DNA from: 43-108 sp001915545
GTDB lineage: Bacteria > Bacteroidota > Bacteroidia > Bacteroidales > Bacteroidaceae
Length of the DNA stretch: 64,000 nt
Direction: 5' to 3'
Assembly (NCBI GenBank): GCA_902491215.1
Contig: CABUGV010000001.1
Coordinates: forward strand, 62,001-126,000
The translations under genes were made by a program, and so were the position numbers. Of the stretch, positions 47,204 to 56,340 are shown in pieces. The notes beneath the pieces are model-generated. The model made no database searches and was not told where the DNA came from. It saw only the letters and a program-made list of their open reading frames with translations. Each line of letters begins with the position of its first letter. The first letter of the stretch is position 1.

Positions 47204-50080
47204 TTATTCTATAATACGATATTTAGCAAGATACTTTTTAGCTGCTGTCGGTGTACTCCAATCACTGTCATAGCGACCGCCTTCAAGTTCCTTATAATTC
47301 AATACGCCATCAATACCATGAACTACTGCAAAAGAAGAAGCAGAAATAGTCCTTGCAGAAGTTCCGCTAGCATTCAGCACGTAATCTCTAGTCATAAGAT
47401 TATTATTAGAAGTGATGGTACGAGTCTGATTTACAGCATCTCTAACCTGCAATGTTCCATTACCTGTTGAAGAAACATACAACTTCATATAAGTACCTGT
47501 AGCAGAGTTGAGTGTAGCAGTTTCATAACCATCAGCATCCTCTTTTAGGGCTGGAATATCAGCATATACTGTCTCATCATGGAAATGATATTTAAGGAAA
47601 TTAATAAGTGCAGAAACCATCGCAAGTCCCTGTTCTTTCCATTCTTCTTCGTCAACAGTTTCATCAGCCTTCATCTTCTCGATAAATTCACGAATTCTTT
47701 CCCATGTAGGCAAACCTTTGTCTATAGCTTCTTGTATAGCATCGTTTGTCGGAACATATACAGTATATCTATAATTGTTGAAGAATCGTACATTCGTTGC
47801 GCTAGAAACAAGAGAACCGTTAGTTTTGTCATAACAAGGGAGACCATTGTCATTAACAAAAATCTCATATCTTCTCTGTTCTGTACTTTTAGTTAAGCCA
47901 AGTTCTTCAAGTACCTCAATATCAGTCTGACAAAGATCATAGAAGTTCTTGAATTCAGGATTATTATATAATGTACTGAAAACAGATTCTATTGCAGGCT
48001 GCATAGGCTTATCTATCTCATAAGCCATACCATTACCATTACCGTTTGTTTCTTCTGTCTTATCATCAAAACGGATAACCTTTGCCATTTCCTCTCCTGC
48101 AGACAACCATGCACCTCTAACCATACAACCATTTTCACGTTTTGTTGCATCCTTCACATATATAGGGGCACCATTTTTTGCAATAAAATAATTCTTATCA
48201 CATTCTATACCTGTAGAAGTTTCGTCAATACCTTGCGTTTTTGTATTATCAGAATGCACTATGGTATGTGTCTGAAGCATATCAGCCAAACGGTCTTCAT
48301 ATTCACCGGTGGAAACAGTAGTAGTTGCCTGAGGTTCGCCAATTACACCTGTACCTGTAGCAAAGTCATAATCGTAATCATAAGCAGTACACTTGACCTT
48401 GCTTGTCGCCTTGTCCCATGTATAATACAGAACACGCTGATTACCAATACCCCATGCAAAAGAAACAGGGTCAACATAATAGAAGTCATCTTTCGGAACA
48501 AAGAAACTGAGACGAGAACTCATTGCAAGCAGATATGCATAGAAGTCAACCTTTATACTATTCAATTGTACCTGATTCAAAGCCCAATTGAAAATATGCA
48601 TATCCTCCGCAACAAGAGCCGGAGCTGAAACAGCCGCATACTTTGCAGGAGTGAGGACCTCATCCATAACATAGATTGCACCATTGTTTGCCAAAAGCAC
48701 TGTATCTATATACTGATAATGTGTCTCATCGAGCATAGGGTCCTGAGCATCGTCCTTGATAGTTTCGAATTTGCTAGGCACAGAATTACAGAAACTATCT
48801 TTCATAAGGTTGTTGATCAAAGCCTGTATTACGTCAAGAGGGATCTGGTCAATACACCTATATATATTTTCATAATCCGTTTCTCCTCTTACAGAACCAA
48901 TCAAATCTGGTGCGTAAGCCTCAAGAAGGAAACGTCCACCACCGTTTTCGGCAAAGAAGTATTCATAAAGCTTGTTGTCCGATGGAGCAAATACAGCAGC
49001 CATATCCTGCTCTTTTGGAGTTTTTCCTTCGCTGGCCATATAAGTGTTCCATCCTGGATCATAGTTGAGTGCGTAAGAAACAGCATTTCCACTAGGATTA
49101 CCTATAGGGTCAGTACCAGCATCACTACTCAAAGCACCTCCGCCTTGAGAAACTTTAGAAAAGTATCTTTTCTGGAAAACAGAGTCGACAGTATTTCCGT
49201 AAAGAAGCTGATATGCTTTTGTAAGTGATTCATTATAGAAAGGTGCACTGAAACGGTCAACCATGTGACTGAAAATATTTGTGTGTCCGTTTGTGCGAAG
49301 CATTTCTGCAATATTAGGAGGAGTAATCAATACCTGGTCAAGTCTGTTGATATAACCATTCTGGCATGTGATATCCTGTTCAACAACTTTGCTTCCATAT
49401 ATAAATGCATCATTCTTATCTCTTGTCTTTCCAACAACATATTCAAAGTCCATGTCAGTAATGTTGTTGTTGCTCATCTGAGCCGGCAAGAAGTGAGTCA
49501 TCATTGGTACAGTGTTGTCCATTGCAATCCAGATACCACCCTTATTTGGATCGCGGAATCTTGCCCAATAATCCTTATCTTCTTCATTATAGGTTATCGG
49601 CAACTGCTCTGCGCTGAGATGAGTTATAGAGTCTGTAACAGCAACAGCAGTCTCACGTCTCAAGCACTGTCCTTTGACAGGTCCTTCAACGCTAGACATC
49701 ATTTCAAGCAGATAAGCATTGTTAATCATTACCGAATTCAGCAGAAGCTTTTTCTGTGAAAGTGAAAGCTCGTTGTAGCTATGAACCCCCCACTGATTGT
49801 TCTTGTAAAACTCATCAAATGCAGAATCATTTGCAACAAACAATGTCTTACTACCGGTTTTAGCCAAAACCTCTGCATAGTCAAGGTCATCGATAAGTCT
49901 AACGAAATTTGTGTAGTCTCTTTCATCTTTGAGATAGTCGTAAATGCTCGAACCCAACCACGATGGGGTCGTAGTCGGCAAATCATAATCATCCGAGCAT
50001 GAATACGTCAATCCGCAAACAGAGACAACGCATACAGCTCCAAGCCAATAGCGTCCAAGTTTACAAAAGCGTTTTTTCAT
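47204..50080 (-). CDS. Large multi-FAS1 lipoprotein, 958 residues
   Basis: First gene of the SusCD transcript. Lipobox YSC (GLTYSCSDDYDL), then up to four FAS1-like modules recognised by their characteristic strand: TLFVANDSAFDEFY (about residue 80), AAVFAPSDNKLYEYFF (about 363), LSFFVPKDDFYYV (about 527) and YTVYVPTNDAIQEAI (about 777). The C-terminus closes with SFAVVHGIDGVLNYKELEGG, the usual FAS1 H2-type end. Spaced 10 nt before SusC pair 1. Size and repeat number suit a long surface adhesin or binding protein that feeds the importer. Function is inferred. Confidence 0.8.
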   Translation of the reverse strand: MKKRFCKLGRYWLGAVCVVSVCGLTYSCSDDYDLPTTTPSWLGSSIYDYLKDERDYTNFVRLIDDLDYAEVLAKTGSKTLFVANDSAFDEFYKNNQWGVHSYNELSLSQKKLLLNSVMINNAYLLEMMSSVEGPVKGQCLRRETAVAVTDSITHLSAEQLPITYNEEDKDYWARFRDPNKGGIWIAMDNTVPMMTHFLPAQMSNNNITDMDFEYVVGKTRDKNDAFIYGSKVVEQDITCQNGYINRLDQVLITPPNIAEMLRTNGHTNIFSHMVDRFSAPFYNESLTKAYQLLYGNTVDSVFQKRYFSKVSQGGGALSSDAGTDPIGNPSGNAVSYALNYDPGWNTYMASEGKTPKEQDMAAVFAPSDNKLYEYFFAENGGGRFLLEAYAPDLIGSVRGETDYENIYRCIDQIPLDVIQALINNLMKDSFCNSVPSKFETIKDDAQDPMLDETHYQYIDTVLLANNGAIYVMDEVLTPAKYAAVSAPALVAEDMHIFNWALNQVQLNSIKVDFYAYLLAMSSRLSFFVPKDDFYYVDPVSFAWGIGNQRVLYYTWDKATSKVKCTAYDYDYDFATGTGVIGEPQATTTVSTGEYEDRLADMLQTHTIVHSDNTKTQGIDETSTGIECDKNYFIAKNGAPIYVKDATKRENGCMVRGAWLSAGEEMAKVIRFDDKTEETNGNGNGMAYEIDKPMQPAIESVFSTLYNNPEFKNFYDLCQTDIEVLEELGLTKSTEQRRYEIFVNDNGLPCYDKTNGSLVSSATNVRFFNNYRYTVYVPTNDAIQEAIDKGLPTWERIREFIEKMKADETVDEEEWKEQGLAMVSALINFLKYHFHDETVYADIPALKEDADGYETATLNSATGTYMKLYVSSTGNGTLQVRDAVNQTRTITSNNNLMTRDYVLNASGTSARTISASSFAVVHGIDGVLNYKELEGGRYDSDWSTPTAAKKYLAKYRIIE

Positions 50081-50217
50081 AACTTAAATTAGTGTGTATA
50101 ATATTAAAAAAATTTCATTCCGGTGTGCATTCATAATTCGGTTAGTCAAACAAATCCTGCACTGTTTTTCTGTATCTTTTACAAGATATTAGAAGTCTAG
50201 TATTATCATATATCTGA

Positions 50218-50225
50218 CAAATTTA
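50218..50225 (-). promoter_or_regulatory. -7 box of the FAS1/SusCD transcript
   Basis: On minus it reads TAAATTTG, a full TAnnTTTG match, about 138 nt before the 958-residue FAS1 gene, implying a leader of roughly 130 nt. No clear -33 box. The rest of the 477-nt spacer (50226-50490) is AT-rich and shows no gene. Confidence 0.45.
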
Positions 50226-50490
50226 AATCATATTTAGTTTTAAACACTATCTGGCAAGCTTTTAAATCACAGGTTTAACGATTTTTAACAATGGTTGTAA
50301 ATTCGCTTTTTTATGCTTTTTTTGTGCACGCACACATTTTCCGTACAAAGGTTTCATTTTTAACATTCACAATTATTAATGTCAATATTGAAAAAAATTC
50401 CCACGTCAAAACAAATAAAACATTAAACATTATAGACAAAAGAAAAGAAGGACACCTATTTATAAAATACCAAATATTTTAAATAATAGA

Positions 50491-50525
50491 CTGCATATTA
50501 CACTACATTTACATGCAATACGCAG
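50491..50525 (-). terminator. Possible terminator after the GH128-like gene
   Basis: CTGCATATT (50491-50499) pairs with AATACGCAG (50517-50525), nine positions with one G-U pair, loop 17 nt. It starts 33 nt after the stop. The downstream stretch is A/T-rich but has no clean T run. Confidence 0.4.
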
Positions 50526-50557
50526 CCTGAATTACACAGCCGATAAAAACATTCAGT

Positions 50558-53500
50558 TCAATCAACCAAAACCTTTCTGCCACCAACGATATAAGTTCCA
50601 GCAGAAACAGGAATATCAATTCGTCCAACGCCACATTCCACTGTCGACACCAGTATTCCAGAAACATTGAATACCATAACACGGCATGGCTTATCACTGA
50701 TGATACTTACGCATCCTTTGGAAGAAGAAATTTCAAGGCCGGAACTTGAAACCTCATCAATACCAGTATAGTGTTGCTTCAAAAAGACTGGCACTGCCAT
50801 TGTTACCGGTTCAGACGTAGTCGTTTCCCCCTTAACCGTCGTAATCTTAAGTCTAAGGGTAATATCATCTTCCAAGAATGCGTCGACAGGGCAACTGTCA
50901 CAGCTTACAGTATAGGTTCGTTCTCCCGTATTATCAAAACCGCTTCGTCCTTCAGTCTTATAAAACTCCTTATAGATTCCATCAGAAGCCAAATATTCAA
51001 TAATCTCCGTTTCCGTGATATCACCATTCTTATTTGTTATTTTCGGCAGGAACTGCAAACGTGCGGCATTAAACCCAAAACTCAGCTTATTGTCCGTCTT
51101 CAAACCAGGCAACCAGCCATTTGGAATATATTGCATACTTTCCTTATAAGCATGGCTCGGACGTGCATCTCTATAAACCTCACCTGCAGGAGTAACCCAC
51201 CAATTTTTTTTATTGGAATCCCAATGAAGGACATATCGCGGCATACCGCCATCCCAATTGTAAATAGAATAACGTTCAATGAAGTCACAATTGTCAAGAA
51301 CTTCAAGTATATTCTTTATATCATTACGTTGCTTCGCAAGCTGGTCATTATAGTTTGATGGCCAAGACTCTGTAGTCCAGCTTGCACCATTATTCCATTC
51401 TGTAAGCCAAATAGGCCTTTTCGTATTATTATAAATTGACTGAAGCTGGTTTTTCCAGCTGTCGGCATTAGGCGCCTCGTTTGTACCCCAATATGCATGG
51501 AATGCCACAAAGTCGCACCTATAAGCCATATCATTGCAGTGTCCGATGAAATCCTTCAGCCATCCTGCATCTGTTGGTGCGGGACTACCTATTCTCATTC
51601 CACTTTCAAAGAAGTCAGGTACCAAAGTACAAGCCGTCCAAGCATCCGTCGTACCACCGCATGAGCACTTATCACTAGTATGCTGTTCCGAATGGTCCGG
51701 CTCATTTATGCCTAAAACATGCGTAGAAGTGGTCTTGCTGTTTATTTCATTCCACGAAGGCCAGTACTTATGCTGTTTTATAGGCACATATTCCATATCT
51801 GTCTGTGTAGAGCGGTCAGCACTCCAGGTATAGAACCATGTTGTACCCAAAAGCTTACCTTCCGTATTGATATTGCTAGTACCTTCAGTTGAGCACCACC
51901 CTTTCTTTGACACATAATTCCAACGGCGCACATTTATATACGACACGCGTCTATCCAGAAGCTGAGGAAGTTCTGGTATACACTTATCTTCATGGTCAGC
52001 AACATACACTCTGCTGTACCCGCTTCCGTCTGCATTCGTAGCAAGACAAACCATATATCCACGTTTCAATATGAAGCTTTGCATTTCATTAGCCGCCTGT
52101 CCAACATTCGCTTTTCCGTTGCCGAAAACATATTCATCACCGGAATACATCTGTCCGCTATACGCATAGAACGGCTTATAAGATGATTTATGAGGAATCA
52201 CAGCCGCACCCTGAAGATAAATAGCCACCCTACAGTTGCTTCCATTTGCGGCAGGTTGTCCATCAACATTTATATTCGACAAATATTTGCTTACGACATC
52301 CGATGGACGCACATTATCGAATATGATCCACGCATCTTCACTATTGATACTTATCTTGCTGTCTTTCATTGGAGTGTCGGCACTAACATGCAAATCAACA
52401 GGCTCATCAAGAGACAAAGACTGTCCTACCAACATCAGAGAATTGCGTTCAGCCTTACCATATTCATTTACATAATCTTCATCCGGCGACAAAGCTGACA
52501 CCGAACTGACGATTTCAGGGTTATAAGCCTTAAGAGCGCTCAATCCCAATATGGTCCATTCCGCAGACGTACCAACAGAAGTCACAACACCAACTTCCTT
52601 TTGAGGGGCGGTTCCGACAAGCAGTCCATCAAAATAGAGAGCCGCCTGCTCACCATCAAAAGCAAACTGGTAATCATGCATTCCTGAAGCATTGGAAATA
52701 TCAAAGGTGGTTCCATTGACAGAAACCTTACCGTGGGATATACCTATCTGTGCTCCTGTCTTATAAGAATTACGGATTACCAACTGTGCTTCCATCAAAG
52801 GATCAGAGCTAAGTTCTGTACCATTCATTGCAACAGTAAACGCACGCTCTGTTTGGAAACTGCTTCCTGACACCCAAATGCTGTATTTGCCCTGCATAAC
52901 ATTATCAATCGCAGCCAAAAGAGCCTTACGCGCTTCTTCCATCACACCAATAGTTTCAACAGAAGCATCAATCTGTGCAGAACGGGCATTATAAAGAGCA
53001 ACCGCCAACTCCTCTTTCTCTTCGTCACTGCCAAATGCAGGGTTTCCAAACACACCATCACCTTTTATTATAGCTTCAGCCAATTCATCCCTGTAAACCT
53101 GAAGACGCGTAGAATCTACAGGGAAACCTGCTTCCAAAATAAGCCAGCGCGACATTTCACCAGCGGTCTTGTCATAATAAACATTTACAAAATCCTGGGC
53201 ATCAGCACCGGCATCAACTCCAAGACGGCATTTTCCATTGCCATTCACGGTCTCACCTCTTTTAGACATAATGAAACCATCCGTTCCACCGTTGAGTGAC
53301 CATTCATACGAGTTGTACGAAGTATTGAGCGAACCAGCAAACCACACGCTCCATGTGTTTCCTTCTGCATTGCTTGCCTGCAGGTAACGCCCGGTGCTTT
53401 TCTGCTTAAGCCAATAATAGCCTTCATCAAGAGACGATTTCTCTGCTACAAAAACATAAGAATCAGGGTCTGCATTCTTGCCAAACGCTGACAAAGCCGG

Positions 53501-54739
53501 AGCATTGCCGGCCTCATTATCTCCAAGAAGCTTATTATAATAGGTATTATACAAATAATACTCTCCACCAGCATATATAGCATTAGTAATCGACTTCTCA
53601 CTGCCGAAAGCCATATCCTCATAACTTACATTACCGATTACAGCATCGCCGTCGGCATGTACATTAAGAGTATTATAAGGTCCGGCACATTCCACCAAGT
53701 ACATTCTGTCAAGATGAACTATTCCACGCGTATCAGCACCAATAACTCCAAAGACATTACATCCGTCGGCATCTGCAGGAACCGTAAAAGCAAAAGCATA
53801 ATCACCAGCTTCATTAACATTTGCCGGAGCTTTCCACTCCTCATACATTGCATTCCACGTTCCAGCAGCAGTACCAACACCTACTGCATAAGTGAAACCG
53901 GCAGCATTAGAGTGAGACATTGCCTTAAATCCTGCAACATAACGGCGACCAGCCCTCAATCCAGATTCCAAAGTCTGAAAAACAGAACTGCCCTTAGTAT
54001 ATCCACCACCGCCATCTTGCCTGAACATCAAAGCTGAGTGCCCTTCCCTACCTACAGCCAGAGACTCATTATCCTTATAGCACCTTACGCTGACATTCCA
54101 TCCATTTTCCTTATCACCACCATTGTATATATCCCAATACTTTGGCCAAAACATATAATCGTCAGAACCCGTAACATCGTTGCTGTATACAATATCCTCA
54201 TCCTCAAATCCGGGATTGCGCAACAAATTTCTGGAATCATATATACCTGAATTTTCTTCTTGCGAATCCACCTCATCATAGATTTCAGGAACTTCTACAT
54301 CACCGACCTTGAAAGCTTCAATTGAGACCTCGAGGTGTCCATCAACATATATATATAATGTACGCGCGAGATAATCCAAAGACACCCTGTAATGATGCTC
54401 CTGTCCATCCGCAAAATCAGTATGCGACAAATCAGTAACTTTCTCACCATCAACAAATTTAATTCCTTCTGAAGAGATTGTCAAATTAGCTCCAAAAGCA
54501 TGAGAATTGGAAGCCAGCACTGTCACTTTCCCATCACCGCTCTGTTCCAGTTTTGCAGAAAGATCTATACTGAAATCTGCATCAGGATAAAAAACTGATG
54601 GAGAGTTCTCGATGTTGCCACCGTTTGAAATATTGGTCTCAAGTACATCCTTATACGGAAGCTTTTTCTGAGCTACGGCACTACCTGCACCAATACAATA
54701 CGCCCCTAGTACTGTAAAAAATAAAATCGTTCTATTCAT
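50558..54739 (-). CDS. Multidomain secreted protein with a GH128-like glycoside hydrolase core
   Basis: A 1393-residue exported protein. Signal peptide residues 1-23. Modules by eye: LamG-like beta sandwich (about 45-125), a CBM-like domain beginning NLLRNPGFEDED (about 165-345), a ricin/beta-trefoil-like segment (about 385-540), a helical stretch (540-630), a second LamG-like module (640-745), then a catalytic core (about 960-1245) that matches the Asl1/GH128 family: candidate acid/base Glu1013 in GINEPD and nucleophile Glu1114 in LTEWN. The last 65 residues resemble a type IX secretion C-terminal sorting domain. GH128 enzymes known so far act on beta-1,3-glucans, so that is the likely target class. 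Catalytic assignments are inferred from motifs. Confidence 0.75.
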   Translation of the reverse strand: MNRTILFFTVLGAYCIGAGSAVAQKKLPYKDVLETNISNGGNIENSPSVFYPDADFSIDLSAKLEQSGDGKVTVLASNSHAFGANLTISSEGIKFVDGEKVTDLSHTDFADGQEHHYRVSLDYLARTLYIYVDGHLEVSIEAFKVGDVEVPEIYDEVDSQEENSGIYDSRNLLRNPGFEDEDIVYSNDVTGSDDYMFWPKYWDIYNGGDKENGWNVSVRCYKDNESLAVGREGHSALMFRQDGGGGYTKGSSVFQTLESGLRAGRRYVAGFKAMSHSNAAGFTYAVGVGTAAGTWNAMYEEWKAPANVNEAGDYAFAFTVPADADGCNVFGVIGADTRGIVHLDRMYLVECAGPYNTLNVHADGDAVIGNVSYEDMAFGSEKSITNAIYAGGEYYLYNTYYNKLLGDNEAGNAPALSAFGKNADPDSYVFVAEKSSLDEGYYWLKQKSTGRYLQASNAEGNTWSVWFAGSLNTSYNSYEWSLNGGTDGFIMSKRGETVNGNGKCRLGVDAGADAQDFVNVYYDKTAGEMSRWLILEAGFPVDSTRLQVYRDELAEAIIKGDGVFGNPAFGSDEEKEELAVALYNARSAQIDASVETIGVMEEARKALLAAIDNVMQGKYSIWVSGSSFQTERAFTVAMNGTELSSDPLMEAQLVIRNSYKTGAQIGISHGKVSVNGTTFDISNASGMHDYQFAFDGEQAALYFDGLLVGTAPQKEVGVVTSVGTSAEWTILGLSALKAYNPEIVSSVSALSPDEDYVNEYGKAERNSLMLVGQSLSLDEPVDLHVSADTPMKDSKISINSEDAWIIFDNVRPSDVVSKYLSNINVDGQPAANGSNCRVAIYLQGAAVIPHKSSYKPFYAYSGQMYSGDEYVFGNGKANVGQAANEMQSFILKRGYMVCLATNADGSGYSRVYVADHEDKCIPELPQLLDRRVSYINVRRWNYVSKKGWCSTEGTSNINTEGKLLGTTWFYTWSADRSTQTDMEYVPIKQHKYWPSWNEINSKTTSTHVLGINEPDHSEQHTSDKCSCGGTTDAWTACTLVPDFFESGMRIGSPAPTDAGWLKDFIGHCNDMAYRCDFVAFHAYWGTNEAPNADSWKNQLQSIYNNTKRPIWLTEWNNGASWTTESWPSNYNDQLAKQRNDIKNILEVLDNCDFIERYSIYNWDGGMPRYVLHWDSNKKNWWVTPAGEVYRDARPSHAYKESMQYIPNGWLPGLKTDNKLSFGFNAARLQFLPKITNKNGDITETEIIEYLASDGIYKEFYKTEGRSGFDNTGERTYTVSCDSCPVDAFLEDDITLRLKITTVKGETTTSEPVTMAVPVFLKQHYTGIDEVSSSGLEISSSKGCVSIISDKPCRVMVFNVSGILVSTVECGVGRIDIPVSAGTYIVGGRKVLVD

Positions 54740-54775
54740 ATTTCGCTTGGTTGTAGATTTAAGATCATTACATCA

Positions 54776-54783
54776 CAAAAATA
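54776..54783 (-). promoter_or_regulatory. -7 box of the GH128-like gene
   Basis: On minus, TATTTTTG, a full TAnnTTTG match, 37 nt before the ATG. An ATTG (54804-54801) 17 nt upstream is an imperfect -33 box. Confidence 0.5.
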
Positions 54784-54909
54784 CAAAAAATATCACACTT
54801 CAATCTGCACGGAGGTCAATAACGGCAAAAAGACCTAAGAATTAACCTTTTATGAAAAGCAATTACAAATATCCGCAAAAGCCATTGTTAACCAAACCTA
54901 AGTCTACGA

Positions 54910-55043
54910 GCGCCCGGAAGCGAAGCCTCGAGGGCTCGAAACTAAAATTATGAGCCCTCAAAAAAACAAAGAAAAAGAATCCACATCGAAAGCTAACCCA
55001 CAAATGCATCTAGAGACAAGATACGCAAGCGCCGATATGTTAA
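54910..55043 (+). repeat. GC-rich three-block intergenic element, copy 2
   Basis: Same three blocks in the same order as at 14769-14853: GCGCCCG (54910-54916), AAAATTATGAGCCCTC (54944-54959), and CGCAAGCGCCGATATGTTAA (55024-55043). In this copy GAGGGCTC (54930-54937) and GAGCCCTC (54952-54959) are perfect inverted repeats that could fold with a 14-nt loop. A longer A-rich gap separates blocks 2 and 3. It ends 83 nt before the lpxD -7 box. The 422-nt spacer holds no gene. Confidence 0.65.
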
Positions 55044-55126
55044 AATATTATTATTTATCATAAAACTTGCACGAGCATTTTTCATAAATTTTTCATGTTT
55101 ATAGTGCTATGTCTGTTTTTCTTTAT

Positions 55127-55134
55127 TATCTTTG
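55127..55134 (+). promoter_or_regulatory. -7 box of the lpx operon
   Basis: TATCTTTG, a full TAnnTTTG match, 27 nt before the lpxD ATG. No standard -33 box. Confidence 0.55.
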
Positions 55135-55161
55135 CAAAGATTAAATTAAAGTCCGATACAG

Positions 55162-56202
55162 ATGGTTTTTACTGCACAGCAAATAGCTGCATATATAGAC
55201 GGCGAAATAATAGGCAATCCTGAAGCCTCCGTAAACACATTTGCGAAGATCGAAGAGGGCAAGCCAGGAGCCATTTCATTTCTGGCCAATCCTAAATATG
55301 AGCATTACCTTTACAGCACGGAGTCGACTATTGTTTTGGTAAACAAGGACTTCGAGCCGTCACAACCTGTACGCGCAACACTCATCAAAACAGAAAACGC
55401 GTATGAATCGGTTGCACGACTGCTGACATTATACGAGTCAATGCAAAGCCGTAAAACAGGCGTCAGCGAAAAGGCCTACATAGCGCCTTCGGCAAAAATC
55501 GGTGAAGATTGCTATATTGCACCGTTCGCATACATAGGCGACAATGTCACCGTAGGCAACGGAACGTCAATATATCCCAATGCTGTCGTTTGCGACAATG
55601 CCACTATAGGTGAAAATTGCATTATATATCCGAATGTTACAATATATCACGACTGTCGTATTGGCAATCGCGTTATTCTTCATGCCGGTGCTGTGATAGG
55701 AGCCGACGGATTCGGATTCGCGCCGTCACACGACGGTTATGAAAAAATACCTCAAATTGGTATTGCCGTAATCGAAGATGATGTGGAAATCGGAGCAAAC
55801 ACTTGCGTAGACCGCTCTACGATGGGAGCAACATACGTTAGAAAAGGCGTAAAACTGGACAATCTGGTTCAGATAGCCCACAACGTAGAAGTCGGCAAAC
55901 ATACTGTAATGTCAGCACAAGTGGGCGTTGCAGGAAGCGCACACATCGGAGAATGGTGCATGCTTGGAGGCCAAGTTGGAATTGCAGGACACATCAAAGT
56001 AGGCGACCACACCAACTGCGGAGCACAATCGGGAGTCCCAGGAAATGTTGCAGGCAACTGCACACTGATGGGATATCCGGCAATAGACCATAAGAATTTT
56101 GCCCGCTCATCAGTGGTATACAAGAAACTGCCTGAAATTTATCGTCAGATAAATGAAATGCAGAAAGAAATAGAAGAATTAAGGGCGAAAATAAAACAAT
56201 AG
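55162..56202 (+). CDS. lpxD: UDP-3-O-acylglucosamine N-acyltransferase
   Basis: Third acylation-pathway step of lipid A synthesis. 346 residues: an N-terminal uridine-binding domain (FTAQQIAAYIDGEIIG), then left-handed hexapeptide repeats from about residue 100 (IGEDCYIAPFAYIGDNVTVG onward) with the catalytic His in QIAHNVEVG, and a C-terminal helix (YRQINEMQKEIEELR). First gene of the lpxD, lpxC-fabZ, lpxA series. Confidence 0.97.
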   Translation: MVFTAQQIAAYIDGEIIGNPEASVNTFAKIEEGKPGAISFLANPKYEHYLYSTESTIVLVNKDFEPSQPVRATLIKTENAYESVARLLTLYESMQSRKTGVSEKAYIAPSAKIGEDCYIAPFAYIGDNVTVGNGTSIYPNAVVCDNATIGENCIIYPNVTIYHDCRIGNRVILHAGAVIGADGFGFAPSHDGYEKIPQIGIAVIEDDVEIGANTCVDRSTMGATYVRKGVKLDNLVQIAHNVEVGKHTVMSAQVGVAGSAHIGEWCMLGGQVGIAGHIKVGDHTNCGAQSGVPGNVAGNCTLMGYPAIDHKNFARSSVVYKKLPEIYRQINEMQKEIEELRAKIKQ

Positions 56203-56254
56203 CCACCACATAATTGTTAAGCAGATGGAAATGCAAGCTTAACAAGCTTGAACA

Positions 56255-56286
56255 GACAATTTGGCATCATACGAAGCCGAATTGTC
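56255..56286 (+). other. Hairpin between lpxD and lpxC-fabZ
   Basis: GACAATT-T-GGC (56255-56265) pairs with GCC-G-AATTGTC (56276-56286), ten pairs around one mismatch and a 10-nt loop, in the 138-nt gap. Followed by TTTGCGG, not a T run. Confidence 0.5.
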
Positions 56287-56340
56287 TTTGCGGTATAGAC
56301 AGTTTAAAACAAATACTACAAGAAAATAAAGAGAGAGACA

